Assembly (NCBI GenBank): GCA_004376465.1
Contig: SOJU01000259.1
Coordinates: 1 to 35,815 of the forward strand
Reading direction: 5' to 3'
Origin: Anaerolineales bacterium
GTDB lineage: Bacteria > Chloroflexota > Anaerolineae > Anaerolineales > E44-bin32
Length of the DNA: 35,815 nucleotides
In this document: positions 25,627 to 33,849 of the stretch, piece after piece
Layout: each line of letters starts with the position of its first letter
How positions within the stretch are numbered: the stretch's first letter is position 1
Notes under the pieces: model-generated
Seen by the model: the letters and a program-made list of their open reading frames with translations, nothing else
Databases searched by the model: none
What the model was told of the DNA's origin: nothing
Made by a program: the position numbers and the translations under genes

Positions 25627-26646
25627 CTACATCGCTGGAAGGGATGCGGATGATTCAATCTCAGGTTCAGATTCCTCTGAAGTCGTCTGTGGGACACCGC
25701 GCAGACTTAGCCCCAAGCGACGGTCTGATGCATCGATATGGATAATTCGCACCCTCACTTGCTCCCCCTCATGAAGGACATTGCGAGGGTGGAGAAAGCT
25801 GCCGTCGCCCAACTCAGAAACATGAATCAACCCTTCCAAACCCTCCTCAATGCCAATGAAGGCCCCGAATTTAACCACATTCGTTACAACACCTTCCACA
25901 ATCTGCTCGATTGAATAATGTTCATCCACTTGCTCCCAGGGATCCGGCAGAAGCTCCTTCAGGCTTAAGGCTACTCGATCCTGTCCCCGATCAACGGAGA
26001 TAATTTGGACCTCAATTTCCTGCCCGCACTCAACGACATCAGATGGATGCCCGACCCTCCCCCACGAGAGCTCTGAGACGTGAATCAATCCTTCCACGCC
26101 TCCTAAGTCGACAAAGACGCCGAACCGAGTTATGTTGGTGACCTCTCCCTGCACTCGATCCCCCGGGTTCAAAGATGTTAAAAGCTCCACTCGCCTTCCT
26201 GGTCCGGCGAGTGCTGCTCGCTGAGATAGAACAAGTCGTCCACGTTCGGGATCAAACTCAATAACTTTCAAACCCATCTGTTGACCAACTTGATCTTCTA
26301 GCATCTTCAGTCGCAGTTCATCTGCAAGATCAGGTTGAACGTTCGTAAGGTGTGAAAGCGGAACAAAACCTCGCAGGCTTCGAGCTTCGACGAGTAATCC
26401 ACCGCGATTGAAGCCAACGATAGGAAGATCAACGACTTCATCTTCCTGATAAAGTTCTCGGGCCCAGATCCAATCTTCTGGGTCACCTTGATTGATTATT
26501 CGTCTGTCTGAGCCGCCCTCAATTTCCGGTTCGGTGTAGTCGACCTGATGTTCTTCCTCTTCTAAAACCGCATCCCACCACGACTCATCCAGAACTGGTG
26601 CTTCTTCGCGCTCACCCACCTCGTTTGTACCATCGTCCAGTGTCAT
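25627..26646 (-). CDS. S1 RNA-binding domain protein (ribosomal protein S1-like)
   Basis: The 339-residue protein has an acidic N-terminus and three S1 OB-fold repeats. Repeat one (about 70-150) is divergent. Repeat two contains GDRVQGEVTNITRFGVFVDL and GLIHVSELSW; repeat three contains GVVTNVVKFGAFIGI and GLIHVSELGDG. Length and layout fit short bacterial S1 homologues that bind mRNA on the ribosome. The ATG has AAGGG 9 nt upstream. It lies between the 7TM-GAF gene and ftsK on the same strand. Confidence 0.9.
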   Translation of the reverse strand: MTLDDGTNEVGEREEAPVLDESWWDAVLEEEEHQVDYTEPEIEGGSDRRIINQGDPEDWIWARELYQEDEVVDLPIVGFNRGGLLVEARSLRGFVPLSHLTNVQPDLADELRLKMLEDQVGQQMGLKVIEFDPERGRLVLSQRAALAGPGRRVELLTSLNPGDRVQGEVTNITRFGVFVDLGGVEGLIHVSELSWGRVGHPSDVVECGQEIEVQIISVDRGQDRVALSLKELLPDPWEQVDEHYSIEQIVEGVVTNVVKFGAFIGIEEGLEGLIHVSELGDGSFLHPRNVLHEGEQVRVRIIHIDASDRRLGLSLRGVPQTTSEESEPEIESSASLPAM

Positions 26647-26724
26647 CCTAATAACCCTTTACCATTCGCCTACTCAGATGAGACCTACGAAATTCCGAAT
26701 CGTTGATAAACCATCCAATGAGAA

Positions 26725-28647
26725 CTATTCCATCTTCTGGGCCACGACCTCTTCTGAGGCAACTGCCCCTCGTTCCATGTTCGCTATCGTTTCGGCTACC
26801 GCCTCGATCGCGACTCGTTGTTTCCGGTACAGATCCGCCTCAGACATCGCCAATTTCATGGCGACATCTCTTACTTTTCTACCCTGCAGAAATTTCATCT
26901 CAAGAATATTGTACAGCATCCACTCTGCCGTGAACCGGCGCTCTCCTTCTGGCCGCACCTGATCGATCGCATGGCGAAGCGTTGCTCTTAAGGCGTTTAC
27001 GGGGTTCCCCTCATGCTCATCCATTGCCCGCCTGACTACACGCAACCCAAGCAGCGGACTGCTGGTAAGGCGAGGCCCGCCCCAATAATGGCCAAGCGCT
27101 TCACGCACAAACTCTGTTAGCTCCTCTTCGGATCCAATCCCTTCTACAGGGGCTGTTAGCGCGTCTGAACCAGCATAACGCGCTTCGGCACGAATTCTTT
27201 GGATCGTCTCTGCCTGCGGCACCAGCCGGTCGACGATCGCGAAAACCTCTCGCTGCAGTTTCCTCTCTGTCAACGCAATCGTGGCTCGCTGAAGAAGAGT
27301 ACTCAGAATTTCCTCTTCTTCTTGCGTGAAATCAGGTACGGGGCCTCGAGCGTGTAAGCCTAAGAAACCGATGACCTCAGCAGGGTTAGTAAGACGGAGC
27401 GGGATTAACCAGAAAACATCCCAAGAGAATACATCCCCTAAAAGATCAAACTCCTTGTGATTGTCGGTGACCATCAACGGGGGAAGATCCTTCGAACCCC
27501 GCAGCGGGTCCTCAGAACCAACCGCAACCTCCATTTCCAGACCCTCCGTCCCAACGAGCGCAACGAATGCCGAATCGCTCCCAAGCAGGTCACAGGTTGC
27601 ATTGAGGATGGATTCGAGAAATTGCTTGAGATCCCCACTCGTGAGTAAACGCTCTTCCAATAACTGAAGCCGAGCGACATCACCGCGATCCTCGCCATAA
27701 AAGAACCAGAGTTCGACCGGACGACGGATAAGCGTGATCAAATACTGGAGGATGAGGATTGATGCAACCGTGGTGAAGGGGACTATACGGCTGTTTTCAT
27801 ATCCAAACATCTCTGCCAGCCGATTGACAATGACGGCGAGAGCTAGCACTGTAGATGCCACAAAAGGTCCACGAATTATCCATTGAAACAATCGCGCTTT
27901 TACTACACGATCGGGAATCTCAACACCAAAGTACGCTACAGCATAGGACATTAACACCAGCTGAACCGCAACAAAGATATTGATGACGATTAAAATTCCC
28001 CAGAATAGAACGCCTTGTGAAATAAGTGTGGATCCCCCTAGCATTACCCAGGGATATGCCGCAATCAGTGGACCAATTGAGCCAGCTAACAGGTAGCGCA
28101 TCCGTCGTTTGCTAGAGCGTGTCAGGCAGCGTTTGTAAGCCCGCCAAAAGTTATATCCCGCCAAAAATAAGTTGATGAGCAAGAAAAGGCTGAACAGCGG
28201 AAAGAGTGGTCCAGGGCGTAAATAGACGACCGACTCGCTAATCACAACCTCAGCGGCGATCAACTGGCTGAACGCGACTCCTGCCAGTGTCAACCCGCTG
28301 AGAAGATAGCTCAATCCGACGAGGCGCGATCGACGGCCTCTGGAGGGTCTTCCCGTTGCGGCCAGGAGAGCATCGGAAAGTTGCAGATAGGCTGCAGGCA
28401 CAAAACTGATGCCCAGCCATTGTAAGCGAAGCCACACCTCAGCCTCTGCAGGGGAATGGGTTGTGGCCACGAGCACATCACCAAAATAGACGATAGTTAC
28501 ACAAGCCAACAACACTGCCAGTGAACGCGCAACCCTTTCCCGCAGGTTGAAGGTCAGCGCGTAGAGCAGCAATGAGAATGCTGTAATCGTATTACCAGCG
28601 GTGAGGATTTGATTCAGAACGAGCAGCGGTGCAATCATGTCAGGCAT
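26725..28647 (-). CDS. 7TM-GAF sensor protein with a C-terminal helical/HTH-like domain
   Basis: The 640-residue protein begins with about eight membrane helices (residues 1-310) like the 7TM region of some histidine kinases. A GAF-type sensor domain follows (about 330-480: LLGSDSAFVALVGTEG, FWLIPLRL, ILSTLLQRATIAL). There is no histidine phosphoacceptor box and no HATPase. The last ~110 residues are helical: FTAEWMLYNILEMKFLQGRK, then VRDVAMKLAMSEADLYRKQR, like a helix-turn-helix. So it may be a membrane-tethered regulator. This function is inferred. It starts 18 nt after a GNAT gene. Confidence 0.78.
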   Translation of the reverse strand: MPDMIAPLLVLNQILTAGNTITAFSLLLYALTFNLRERVARSLAVLLACVTIVYFGDVLVATTHSPAEAEVWLRLQWLGISFVPAAYLQLSDALLAATGRPSRGRRSRLVGLSYLLSGLTLAGVAFSQLIAAEVVISESVVYLRPGPLFPLFSLFLLINLFLAGYNFWRAYKRCLTRSSKRRMRYLLAGSIGPLIAAYPWVMLGGSTLISQGVLFWGILIVINIFVAVQLVLMSYAVAYFGVEIPDRVVKARLFQWIIRGPFVASTVLALAVIVNRLAEMFGYENSRIVPFTTVASILILQYLITLIRRPVELWFFYGEDRGDVARLQLLEERLLTSGDLKQFLESILNATCDLLGSDSAFVALVGTEGLEMEVAVGSEDPLRGSKDLPPLMVTDNHKEFDLLGDVFSWDVFWLIPLRLTNPAEVIGFLGLHARGPVPDFTQEEEEILSTLLQRATIALTERKLQREVFAIVDRLVPQAETIQRIRAEARYAGSDALTAPVEGIGSEEELTEFVREALGHYWGGPRLTSSPLLGLRVVRRAMDEHEGNPVNALRATLRHAIDQVRPEGERRFTAEWMLYNILEMKFLQGRKVRDVAMKLAMSEADLYRKQRVAIEAVAETIANMERGAVASEEVVAQKME

Positions 28648-28665
28648 AGAGGTTACGGCTGGATC

Positions 28666-29208
28666 TCAACCGAGTTCCACAGCGAAGAAAAGCGCAATAT
28701 CCTGATCCGGATAGTACAGATCACTATATCCCGCGTAAAGAAATCCGGTTCTCTTTGCGAGACAGATCGCCGGGTAGTTCTTAGTCTGCATCTCCATGAA
28801 AAGTAGTCTTCTTTCCCTAGCTCGGCACCACTCCTTTCCAGCAACAAGCAGCCTCGAAGCGATCCCCTGCCGCCTGAAGCGCAGATCTACGACTACGTCT
28901 GTTATCCACGCCGACCCTTCAGCAGGGCCTTCACTCAACGCCAGGTATCCAGCGGGTTGCTCTTCCACCTCCGCCAGGAGTAGTGCCTGCAGATGAGTCC
29001 ACTCATCTGCCAACCGTTTAGGATCTCTTGGGTAGACGGCCTGCATCGGGCGCGGTAATCGCACTTCCCGGAAGGTCACCCCGATCTCGCTTGGCTGCTT
29101 GCGGTAGGAGAGCTGCCAGACATGATCTGTGCTGAAACCATGGTCCATGGAAATTAGCCTGGGGATGTCACTTGATATAGCCTGGCGCACATTAATTTTC
29201 TCAATCAT
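28666..29208 (-). CDS. GNAT family N-acetyltransferase
   Basis: The 180-residue protein starts MIEKINVRQAISSDIPRL, a normal GNAT beta-1/alpha-1. The acetyl-CoA loop is LRFRRQGIASRLL near residue 118, and the C-terminal AKRTGFLYAGYSDLYYP ends the fold. I chose the ATG ending at 29208, with AAAGG about 7 nt upstream, over a 60-residue in-frame extension that overlaps the upstream gene and looks like shadow sequence. Its acceptor is unknown. It lies 26 nt after the membrane-anchored protein gene. Confidence 0.88.
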   Translation of the reverse strand: MIEKINVRQAISSDIPRLISMDHGFSTDHVWQLSYRKQPSEIGVTFREVRLPRPMQAVYPRDPKRLADEWTHLQALLLAEVEEQPAGYLALSEGPAEGSAWITDVVVDLRFRRQGIASRLLVAGKEWCRARERRLLFMEMQTKNYPAICLAKRTGFLYAGYSDLYYPDQDIALFFAVELG

Positions 29209-29234
29209 CGTAACCTTTGATCCTAATCGCGTAT

Positions 29235-29936
29235 TTATGGGACGATTTGCAGCCGGATCTGGCAAGGGAATGGAGCGTTTCCGAGAGTATCGGTAACGAC
29301 CAACTGGACCGCATACTGACCTGGTCGGACCAGACTTGTATCCCAGATTCCCAACATCCCTGTCTCGTCGTCGCATCCCTGCTCGCATACGGTTTGATTG
29401 TTGGCCGAGATTGCCAACCAGGTGCTTGCCGGCTTTAGATCGTTGTATTCAAGCTTATAGAAAGCAAAACCCGGGATATTTGCAGCCCCTTTAAACTGAA
29501 CCTCGCCCTTGACTCTCGCGCCGCTTTCAGGAGAGATGATCGTCGCACTGAGATTCGCGCAACCTGCGCCATCAATGCCATCCGGGTCTATTGGCGTCGC
29601 TGTTGAAAATGCGGCTCCTTCTTCTCCCTGCCCCGAAATGGGTGTGGCAAGTAGGGAAACCGTTGGCATTACTGTTGGACGCAGCGAGGCAGGAAGAGCT
29701 GGGCTAGCGAAGGTCGTCAAGATGAACACCACGACGATAGCGGTGACGGCGAGAGCAAGCATTCCACCTGAGCGCCGCAGCCTGGAGATGGAGCGTTCCC
29801 GCTCCAAACCATAGATCGCTGACCGATATCTGTCATACGCTCGCAGGATCGACCCAAAATACACCAGTCCGAGTAATCCCAGAAGGAGAAAAATCCATCT
29901 CTGGTTAGCCTCGATTAGAAATAAAACCTCTTCCAT
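29235..29936 (-). CDS. Membrane-anchored protein of unknown function with a Big-like C-terminus
   Basis: The 233-residue protein has two membrane helices (about residues 12-32 and 54-78), a Pro/Thr/Gly-rich linker and an exported C-terminal beta domain. ISPESGARVKGEVQFKGAA and GIWDTSLVRPGQYAVQLVVTD resemble an Ig-like (Big) fold. Two cysteines in CEQGCDDE could form a disulfide. I recognise no enzyme motif. It starts 12 nt after punA on the same strand. Confidence 0.75.
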   Translation of the reverse strand: MEEVLFLIEANQRWIFLLLGLLGLVYFGSILRAYDRYRSAIYGLERERSISRLRRSGGMLALAVTAIVVVFILTTFASPALPASLRPTVMPTVSLLATPISGQGEEGAAFSTATPIDPDGIDGAGCANLSATIISPESGARVKGEVQFKGAANIPGFAFYKLEYNDLKPASTWLAISANNQTVCEQGCDDETGMLGIWDTSLVRPGQYAVQLVVTDTLGNAPFPCQIRLQIVP

Positions 29937-29948
29937 GCATTTCCAATC

Positions 29949-30782
29949 TTATAATTCTTTTAATACTCCCCTAACTAAAGCTGTTAATCTCGGGACAATC
30001 ACCTCACCCGCAGCCAAGACTTCTTCGTGAGTCGTCACTGTTGAGCCGTCGAGGTTAGCCTTGTTACTAATACCTGACACACCCAGGACGCGCATCCCGC
30101 CATGGCGGGCAATGATGACTTCTGGAACGGTGGACATACCAACGGCGTCAACCCCGATCCCGCGCAGAAACCGTAAATCCGCCGGGGTTTCAAACGATGG
30201 TCCAGCAAGGCAGACGTAAACACCTTCTTGGAGCGGGATATCCCCTTTATCGGCAACAGCTCTGGCGATCGACTTCAGCTCCAGATCATAAGCCTGGCTC
30301 ATATCTGGAAAGCGCGGGCCATATGCGTCTAAGTTCGGTCCTCTCAATGGCGATTGGCCGGCCATTCCAATGAGGTTGATATGGTCAGAGATGAGCATGA
30401 GTTCACCGGGTGAAAACTCGGGGTGAACGGCCCCGGCGGCATTGGTAACAATTAGAATTTCTGCCCCCAGCTTCTGCATAACTCGTACTGGAAGACCTAT
30501 GCGCTCAATAGAGTGTCCTTCATAGTAATGAGCGCGACCCTGCAAAACGAAAACAGGAACTCCCTCTAGTTGACCAAAGACGAGTTTGCCTGAGTGCCCT
30601 TCGACCGTTGAAACCGGCCAGCCAGGGATTGCACTGACCTCAATGTGCTCCGCACCTTCGATTGCCTCCGCTAGCGGACCCAATCCAGAACCTAGAATCA
30701 TGCCAATTGTTGGCTCCAATGATGTCGTCTTTCGGATGGCTCCTACTGCATCATTAATATCTTGTTCACGAATAAATCCCAT
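29949..30782 (-). CDS. punA: Purine nucleoside phosphorylase (trimeric PNP family)
   Basis: The 277-residue enzyme splits inosine and guanosine with phosphate to base and ribose-1-phosphate. Phosphate-site motifs are GSGLGPLAE, GHSGKLVFG and RAHYYEGH; NAAGAV and LAGPSFETPAD (with the purine-binding Glu) and GISNKAN (with the conserved Asn) complete the low-molecular-mass PNP pattern. GAGGT precedes the ATG by 6 nt. It starts 3 nt after the xer-like gene. The xerD-drm-punA order is known in B. subtilis, which suggests an old neighbourhood. Confidence 0.95.
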   Translation of the reverse strand: MGFIREQDINDAVGAIRKTTSLEPTIGMILGSGLGPLAEAIEGAEHIEVSAIPGWPVSTVEGHSGKLVFGQLEGVPVFVLQGRAHYYEGHSIERIGLPVRVMQKLGAEILIVTNAAGAVHPEFSPGELMLISDHINLIGMAGQSPLRGPNLDAYGPRFPDMSQAYDLELKSIARAVADKGDIPLQEGVYVCLAGPSFETPADLRFLRGIGVDAVGMSTVPEVIIARHGGMRVLGVSGISNKANLDGSTVTTHEEVLAAGEVIVPRLTALVRGVLKEL

Positions 30783-30785
30783 AGT

Positions 30786-31649
30786 CTACCTCTCGTCTTC
30801 GCTTCTGGATCGACGGCGATGAATACGAACAGCGTTCGGGCTCGAAAGCCCCAGGAGTGTTTGCACTTCGCGTCGAGACTTACCTTCTTCTAACATATGA
30901 CTGGCTCGCGAGTGTCGCAATGTCTGAGGTGAAAGGGATCCTTCCAACTCGCTTACTACCGCCCAGCGTCTAACGACCAGCCACAACCCTTGCCGGCTCA
31001 ACCCCTGGCCTCGTTGGTTTAGGAAAAGTACATTCTCGGCGATGTTGCGCACGAAGTGGGGTCGCCCATCACTTAAGTATTTTTGCAGGAGTGTGATCGA
31101 TTCAGGAATCGCCAGCCATTGGGTACGATCTGGCGGTCTTCGAATGTGTGCATGGTTAAGATCGACATCGGGAACTCGGAGGCGAACCATATCCGTGGCT
31201 CGGAACCCAGTTTCGTACAACAGCGAAAGGATTGCTGCATCTCGGATTGCCCCTGGAGAAAAATACTTTCGTGGCGCCAACAGCAACCGATCCAGTTCTT
31301 GCTTGCTGAGTGTCCGAGGTTGAGTTCTTCCCAGTGCCGGTCCTTTTAGCAATTCACGGAAGCGCCGAATGTCCACAAGACCCTGGCCAGAGAGGAACTC
31401 GAGGTAGGATCTGGCAGCAGCAAGCTTGCGAGAGACCGTCGCCGGTTTGTAGCCCTGCACCCCCAGCCAGTCTACATAGTGGATGACAGCCGAAGGAGTA
31501 AGCGCCTCAGGCGCTAGCGGTGTGCCTGAATGGCTGGCGAGAACACTATAGAACTGATCGATGTCGGTGCCATACGCAGTAATTGTATGTACCGAGGCCT
31601 TGTGCTCATTTTGGAGTTCGTCAAGATATTGTTGGATGGAGCGCTCCAT
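30786..31649 (-). CDS. XerC/XerD-like protein lacking most catalytic residues
   Basis: The 287-residue protein has the two-domain tyrosine-recombinase fold: N-terminal SAM-like domain (1-100), then the catalytic domain. R150 (YETGFRATDM) and R245 (SPQTLRHSRASHM) align with the two active arginines. The other positions have changed: the first His is Q242, the second is L268 (LLGLSS), the nucleophilic Tyr is H277 (AVRIHRR), and no lysine stands at the beta-hairpin position (172-178). Length and register match E. coli XerD closely. GGGAG lies 5 nt before the ATG at 31649; an ATG at 31679 is the alternative. Probably a non-cleaving DNA-binding protein. Confidence 0.88.
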   Translation of the reverse strand: MERSIQQYLDELQNEHKASVHTITAYGTDIDQFYSVLASHSGTPLAPEALTPSAVIHYVDWLGVQGYKPATVSRKLAAARSYLEFLSGQGLVDIRRFRELLKGPALGRTQPRTLSKQELDRLLLAPRKYFSPGAIRDAAILSLLYETGFRATDMVRLRVPDVDLNHAHIRRPPDRTQWLAIPESITLLQKYLSDGRPHFVRNIAENVLFLNQRGQGLSRQGLWLVVRRWAVVSELEGSLSPQTLRHSRASHMLEEGKSRREVQTLLGLSSPNAVRIHRRRSRSEDER

Positions 31650-31684
31650 CGGGTCTCCCGGCTGCTCCTTTAAGCTCATTTACC

Positions 31685-31693
31685 ATTATACCA
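31685..31693 (-). promoter_or_regulatory. Extended -10 promoter of the xer-punA cluster
   Basis: TGGTATAAT on the minus strand is a perfect extended -10. Transcription would start near 31678, leaving about 29 nt before the ATG at 31649 and its GGGAG. A clear -35 is not seen. Confidence 0.6.
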
Positions 31694-31793
31694 TCGGCCT
31701 GCATAAACTTACCATAACTACACCCCCATCGTGACCACCTTGAAAATATAACCCTGAGGTCTGCAAATAAATTATTCCCCTCGTTATTAACAA

Positions 31794-32765
31794 TCACCAT
31801 GCACTTCCCTCATCCAGCCGCCGCATATCTTCATCCGCTAATTCAACGGATAGGCACCCGAGATTATCCTCAAGCTGGTCTAGATCTCGAGGGCCGATAA
31901 TAACACTCACAATAGCAGGTCGGGAAATCAACCAGCGCAGAGCTACTTGAGAAGGTGATTTCTTTCTTTCCAGAGCAATTTGCTTGACAATCTCCAATGT
32001 GGATAGGCTGTGCGGGTCTATTAAATAGGCTTGAATCCGGTCGCTCATCGCCCCGCGACTGCCTTCCGGAGGGGCTTGATCGCCAGCGTACTTGCCTGTG
32101 AGGAATCCCCCCGCTAACGGACTGTACGGGATTACTCCGATGTCGTAATTCAAACAAATATCTTCGAGTTCCCGCTCAAACTCATCCCGATGGACCAAAT
32201 TGTAATGTGGTTGGAGGCTGATGAAACTTGTCAGCCTGCAGCGATCGGATGTCCACAGGGACTCCATTAAACGCCACGCCGGGTAATTTGAGCAGCCGAT
32301 ATAAAGCACACGTCCATCGCGGATAAGATCATCCAACGCGCGCAGTGTCTCCTCGATCGGTGTGCTTTCATCCGGCCAGTGTACCTGGTACAGATCTATA
32401 TAGTCTGTTCCCAATCGCTTAAGAGACTGTTCTACGGCCGAGAAGATATGTTTTCGAGAGAGCCCTTCATCATTTGGACCCTCACCCATCCGCCCTCGAA
32501 CTTTCGTAGCAAGGATGATCTGCGTTCGTTTCTCCGGATTCTTACGAAGCCATTTTCCGATGATGCTCTCAGCGACGCCTCCCGGATTCCCATCGATCCA
32601 CCGTGAATAGATATCAGCCGTATCAATGAAATTAATCCCCGCATCATAAGCCGCATCGAGCACCTCGAAGGAGGCTTTTTCATCCGCCGTCCATCCAAAT
32701 TGCATCGTGCCCAAACATAATGGGGAGACTTTTACTCCTGATCTTCCAAAAGATCGTTGTTCCAT
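31794..32765 (-). CDS. Aldo/keto reductase
   Basis: The 323-residue TIM-barrel oxidoreductase has the catalytic tetrad of its family: Asp and Tyr in NFIDTADIYS, Lys in ILATKVRGR and His in YQVHWPDE. Late motifs such as IPYSPLAGGFLTGKY support an NADPH-dependent AKR of the YajO/Tas-like type. I set the start at the ATG ending at 32765, which has a perfect AGGAGG 9 nt upstream; a 22-residue in-frame extension is not supported. It is flanked by the terminator-like hairpin at 32881-32917. The substrate is unknown. Confidence 0.92.
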   Translation of the reverse strand: MEQRSFGRSGVKVSPLCLGTMQFGWTADEKASFEVLDAAYDAGINFIDTADIYSRWIDGNPGGVAESIIGKWLRKNPEKRTQIILATKVRGRMGEGPNDEGLSRKHIFSAVEQSLKRLGTDYIDLYQVHWPDESTPIEETLRALDDLIRDGRVLYIGCSNYPAWRLMESLWTSDRCRLTSFISLQPHYNLVHRDEFERELEDICLNYDIGVIPYSPLAGGFLTGKYAGDQAPPEGSRGAMSDRIQAYLIDPHSLSTLEIVKQIALERKKSPSQVALRWLISRPAIVSVIIGPRDLDQLEDNLGCLSVELADEDMRRLDEGSAW

Positions 32766-32880
32766 TTTTCCCAACCTCCTGATTAAGTACTCAATGAGGT
32801 GAAACGAATAATCGAGGGGCTCCTGGAGCATAACCTAACTCTGGTGGACTGCTGCCGACAATAAGAAGGATTAACCTTAT

Positions 32881-32917
32881 GGACCTCCCAGTACGATCTT
32901 CCCGTTCTGGGAGGTCC
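32881..32917. terminator. Strong hairpin between degV and the aldo/keto reductase
   Basis: An 11-bp perfect stem (GGACCTCCCAG at 32881-32891 with CTGGGAGGTCC at 32907-32917) closes a 15-nt loop, 68 nt past the DegV gene stop. Neither strand has a T-run after it, so it may be a Rho-assisted or processing end. The CCTCCC/GGGAGG arms resemble those of the hairpin at 21692-21723. Confidence 0.5.
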
Positions 32918-32984
32918 TCACTTACAGTTCAGAAAATCAAGGTCGAGATCGACGTTTGTGACTGCCGGCTTGAATTCCCTGAGC

Positions 32985-33839
32985 TTAAATATCCGTGCTG
33001 AAAGCTAAACCCACGGTTCCCGGACCGACGTTCGCACCGACAGCCGGGCTGACTTCAGCAAGTATAGACTCGACAGGATTAAATCTTTCCTCTGCTTCCC
33101 GGAGTAATGCAAGCGCTTCCTCTTCGGTCGCTGCGTGCAGACTCGCTATGCGCACGTTTTGCTTTCCCTCGATCTTTTCTCCCACGATATCTAATAACCT
33201 TGCTTTGGCTTTTGCTTTCGTTCGAACATTCTCAAAAGCCTCCACTTGTCCATCTTCAACAAGGAGAAGCGGTTTCAAGCTCAGCGCCGTGCCCAGCAAC
33301 TTCTTTGCACCCCCGATACGACCATTACGGTGGAGGTATTCGAGCGTGTCCACAACAAAGAATATCCCAGTGTGATTTTTCGCGCCTCGAGCGATTTCAA
33401 CAACTTCTTCAAACGATTCCCCCGCCTCAGCAGCACGTGCTGCCGCTAAAACCTGTAATCCCAATTCCATTGACGTTGACATCGAGTCGACAATCTCAAT
33501 TTTCGCGCCAGGGAAATTCTCCTTCGCTAAAGTTGCGGACTGCAAAGTCCCTGAGAGCTTCGGAGATACATGAATGGCGAGGATGGGTCTACCCTCAGCA
33601 ACCAGCGGTTTAAAAATCTCATCGAAATCGGTTACGGTGGCTTGGGATGTTGATGGAATATCCGCGCTCTCCTTCAAACGAGCATAGAACTGGGAAGGAG
33701 ACATCTCCGTTCCGTCGCGGTACATTTCCTTACCGCCATCCCAGATAGAATAGGATAAGGCGACTTTTATGTCATATTGATCTACTAATTTTTGGGGTAT
33801 ATAAGCCGTGCTATCCGTAATAATGGCAATTTTCGACAT
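32985..33839 (-). CDS. DegV family fatty-acid-binding protein
   Basis: The 284-residue protein starts MSKIAIITDSTAYIP, the DegV opening. It carries STSQATVTDF, AIHVSPKLSGTLQSA, DSMSTSMELGL and LEYLHRNGRIGGAKK. Its EDD-type alpha/beta fold binds a fatty acid between its two domains. In Firmicutes, members work as FakB, presenting the fatty acid to FakA kinase. No fakA gene is in the window. AGGAGA lies close before the ATG. Two perfect palindromes at 33865-33878 and 33886-33897 lie in its leader. Confidence 0.93.
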   Translation of the reverse strand: MSKIAIITDSTAYIPQKLVDQYDIKVALSYSIWDGGKEMYRDGTEMSPSQFYARLKESADIPSTSQATVTDFDEIFKPLVAEGRPILAIHVSPKLSGTLQSATLAKENFPGAKIEIVDSMSTSMELGLQVLAAARAAEAGESFEEVVEIARGAKNHTGIFFVVDTLEYLHRNGRIGGAKKLLGTALSLKPLLLVEDGQVEAFENVRTKAKAKARLLDIVGEKIEGKQNVRIASLHAATEEEALALLREAEERFNPVESILAEVSPAVGANVGPGTVGLAFSTDI

Positions 33840-33849
33840 CCGCTTCTCT

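Noticed and set aside
29209-29388. 60-residue N-terminal extension of the GNAT gene
   Set aside because: It overlaps the preceding gene in another frame, and the GNAT fold starts exactly at the later ATG, which has a ribosome site.
31680-31793. Possible attachment site next to the xer-like gene
   Set aside because: No direct repeat, tRNA end or dif-like palindrome was seen, and the gene neighbourhood is housekeeping rather than mobile.
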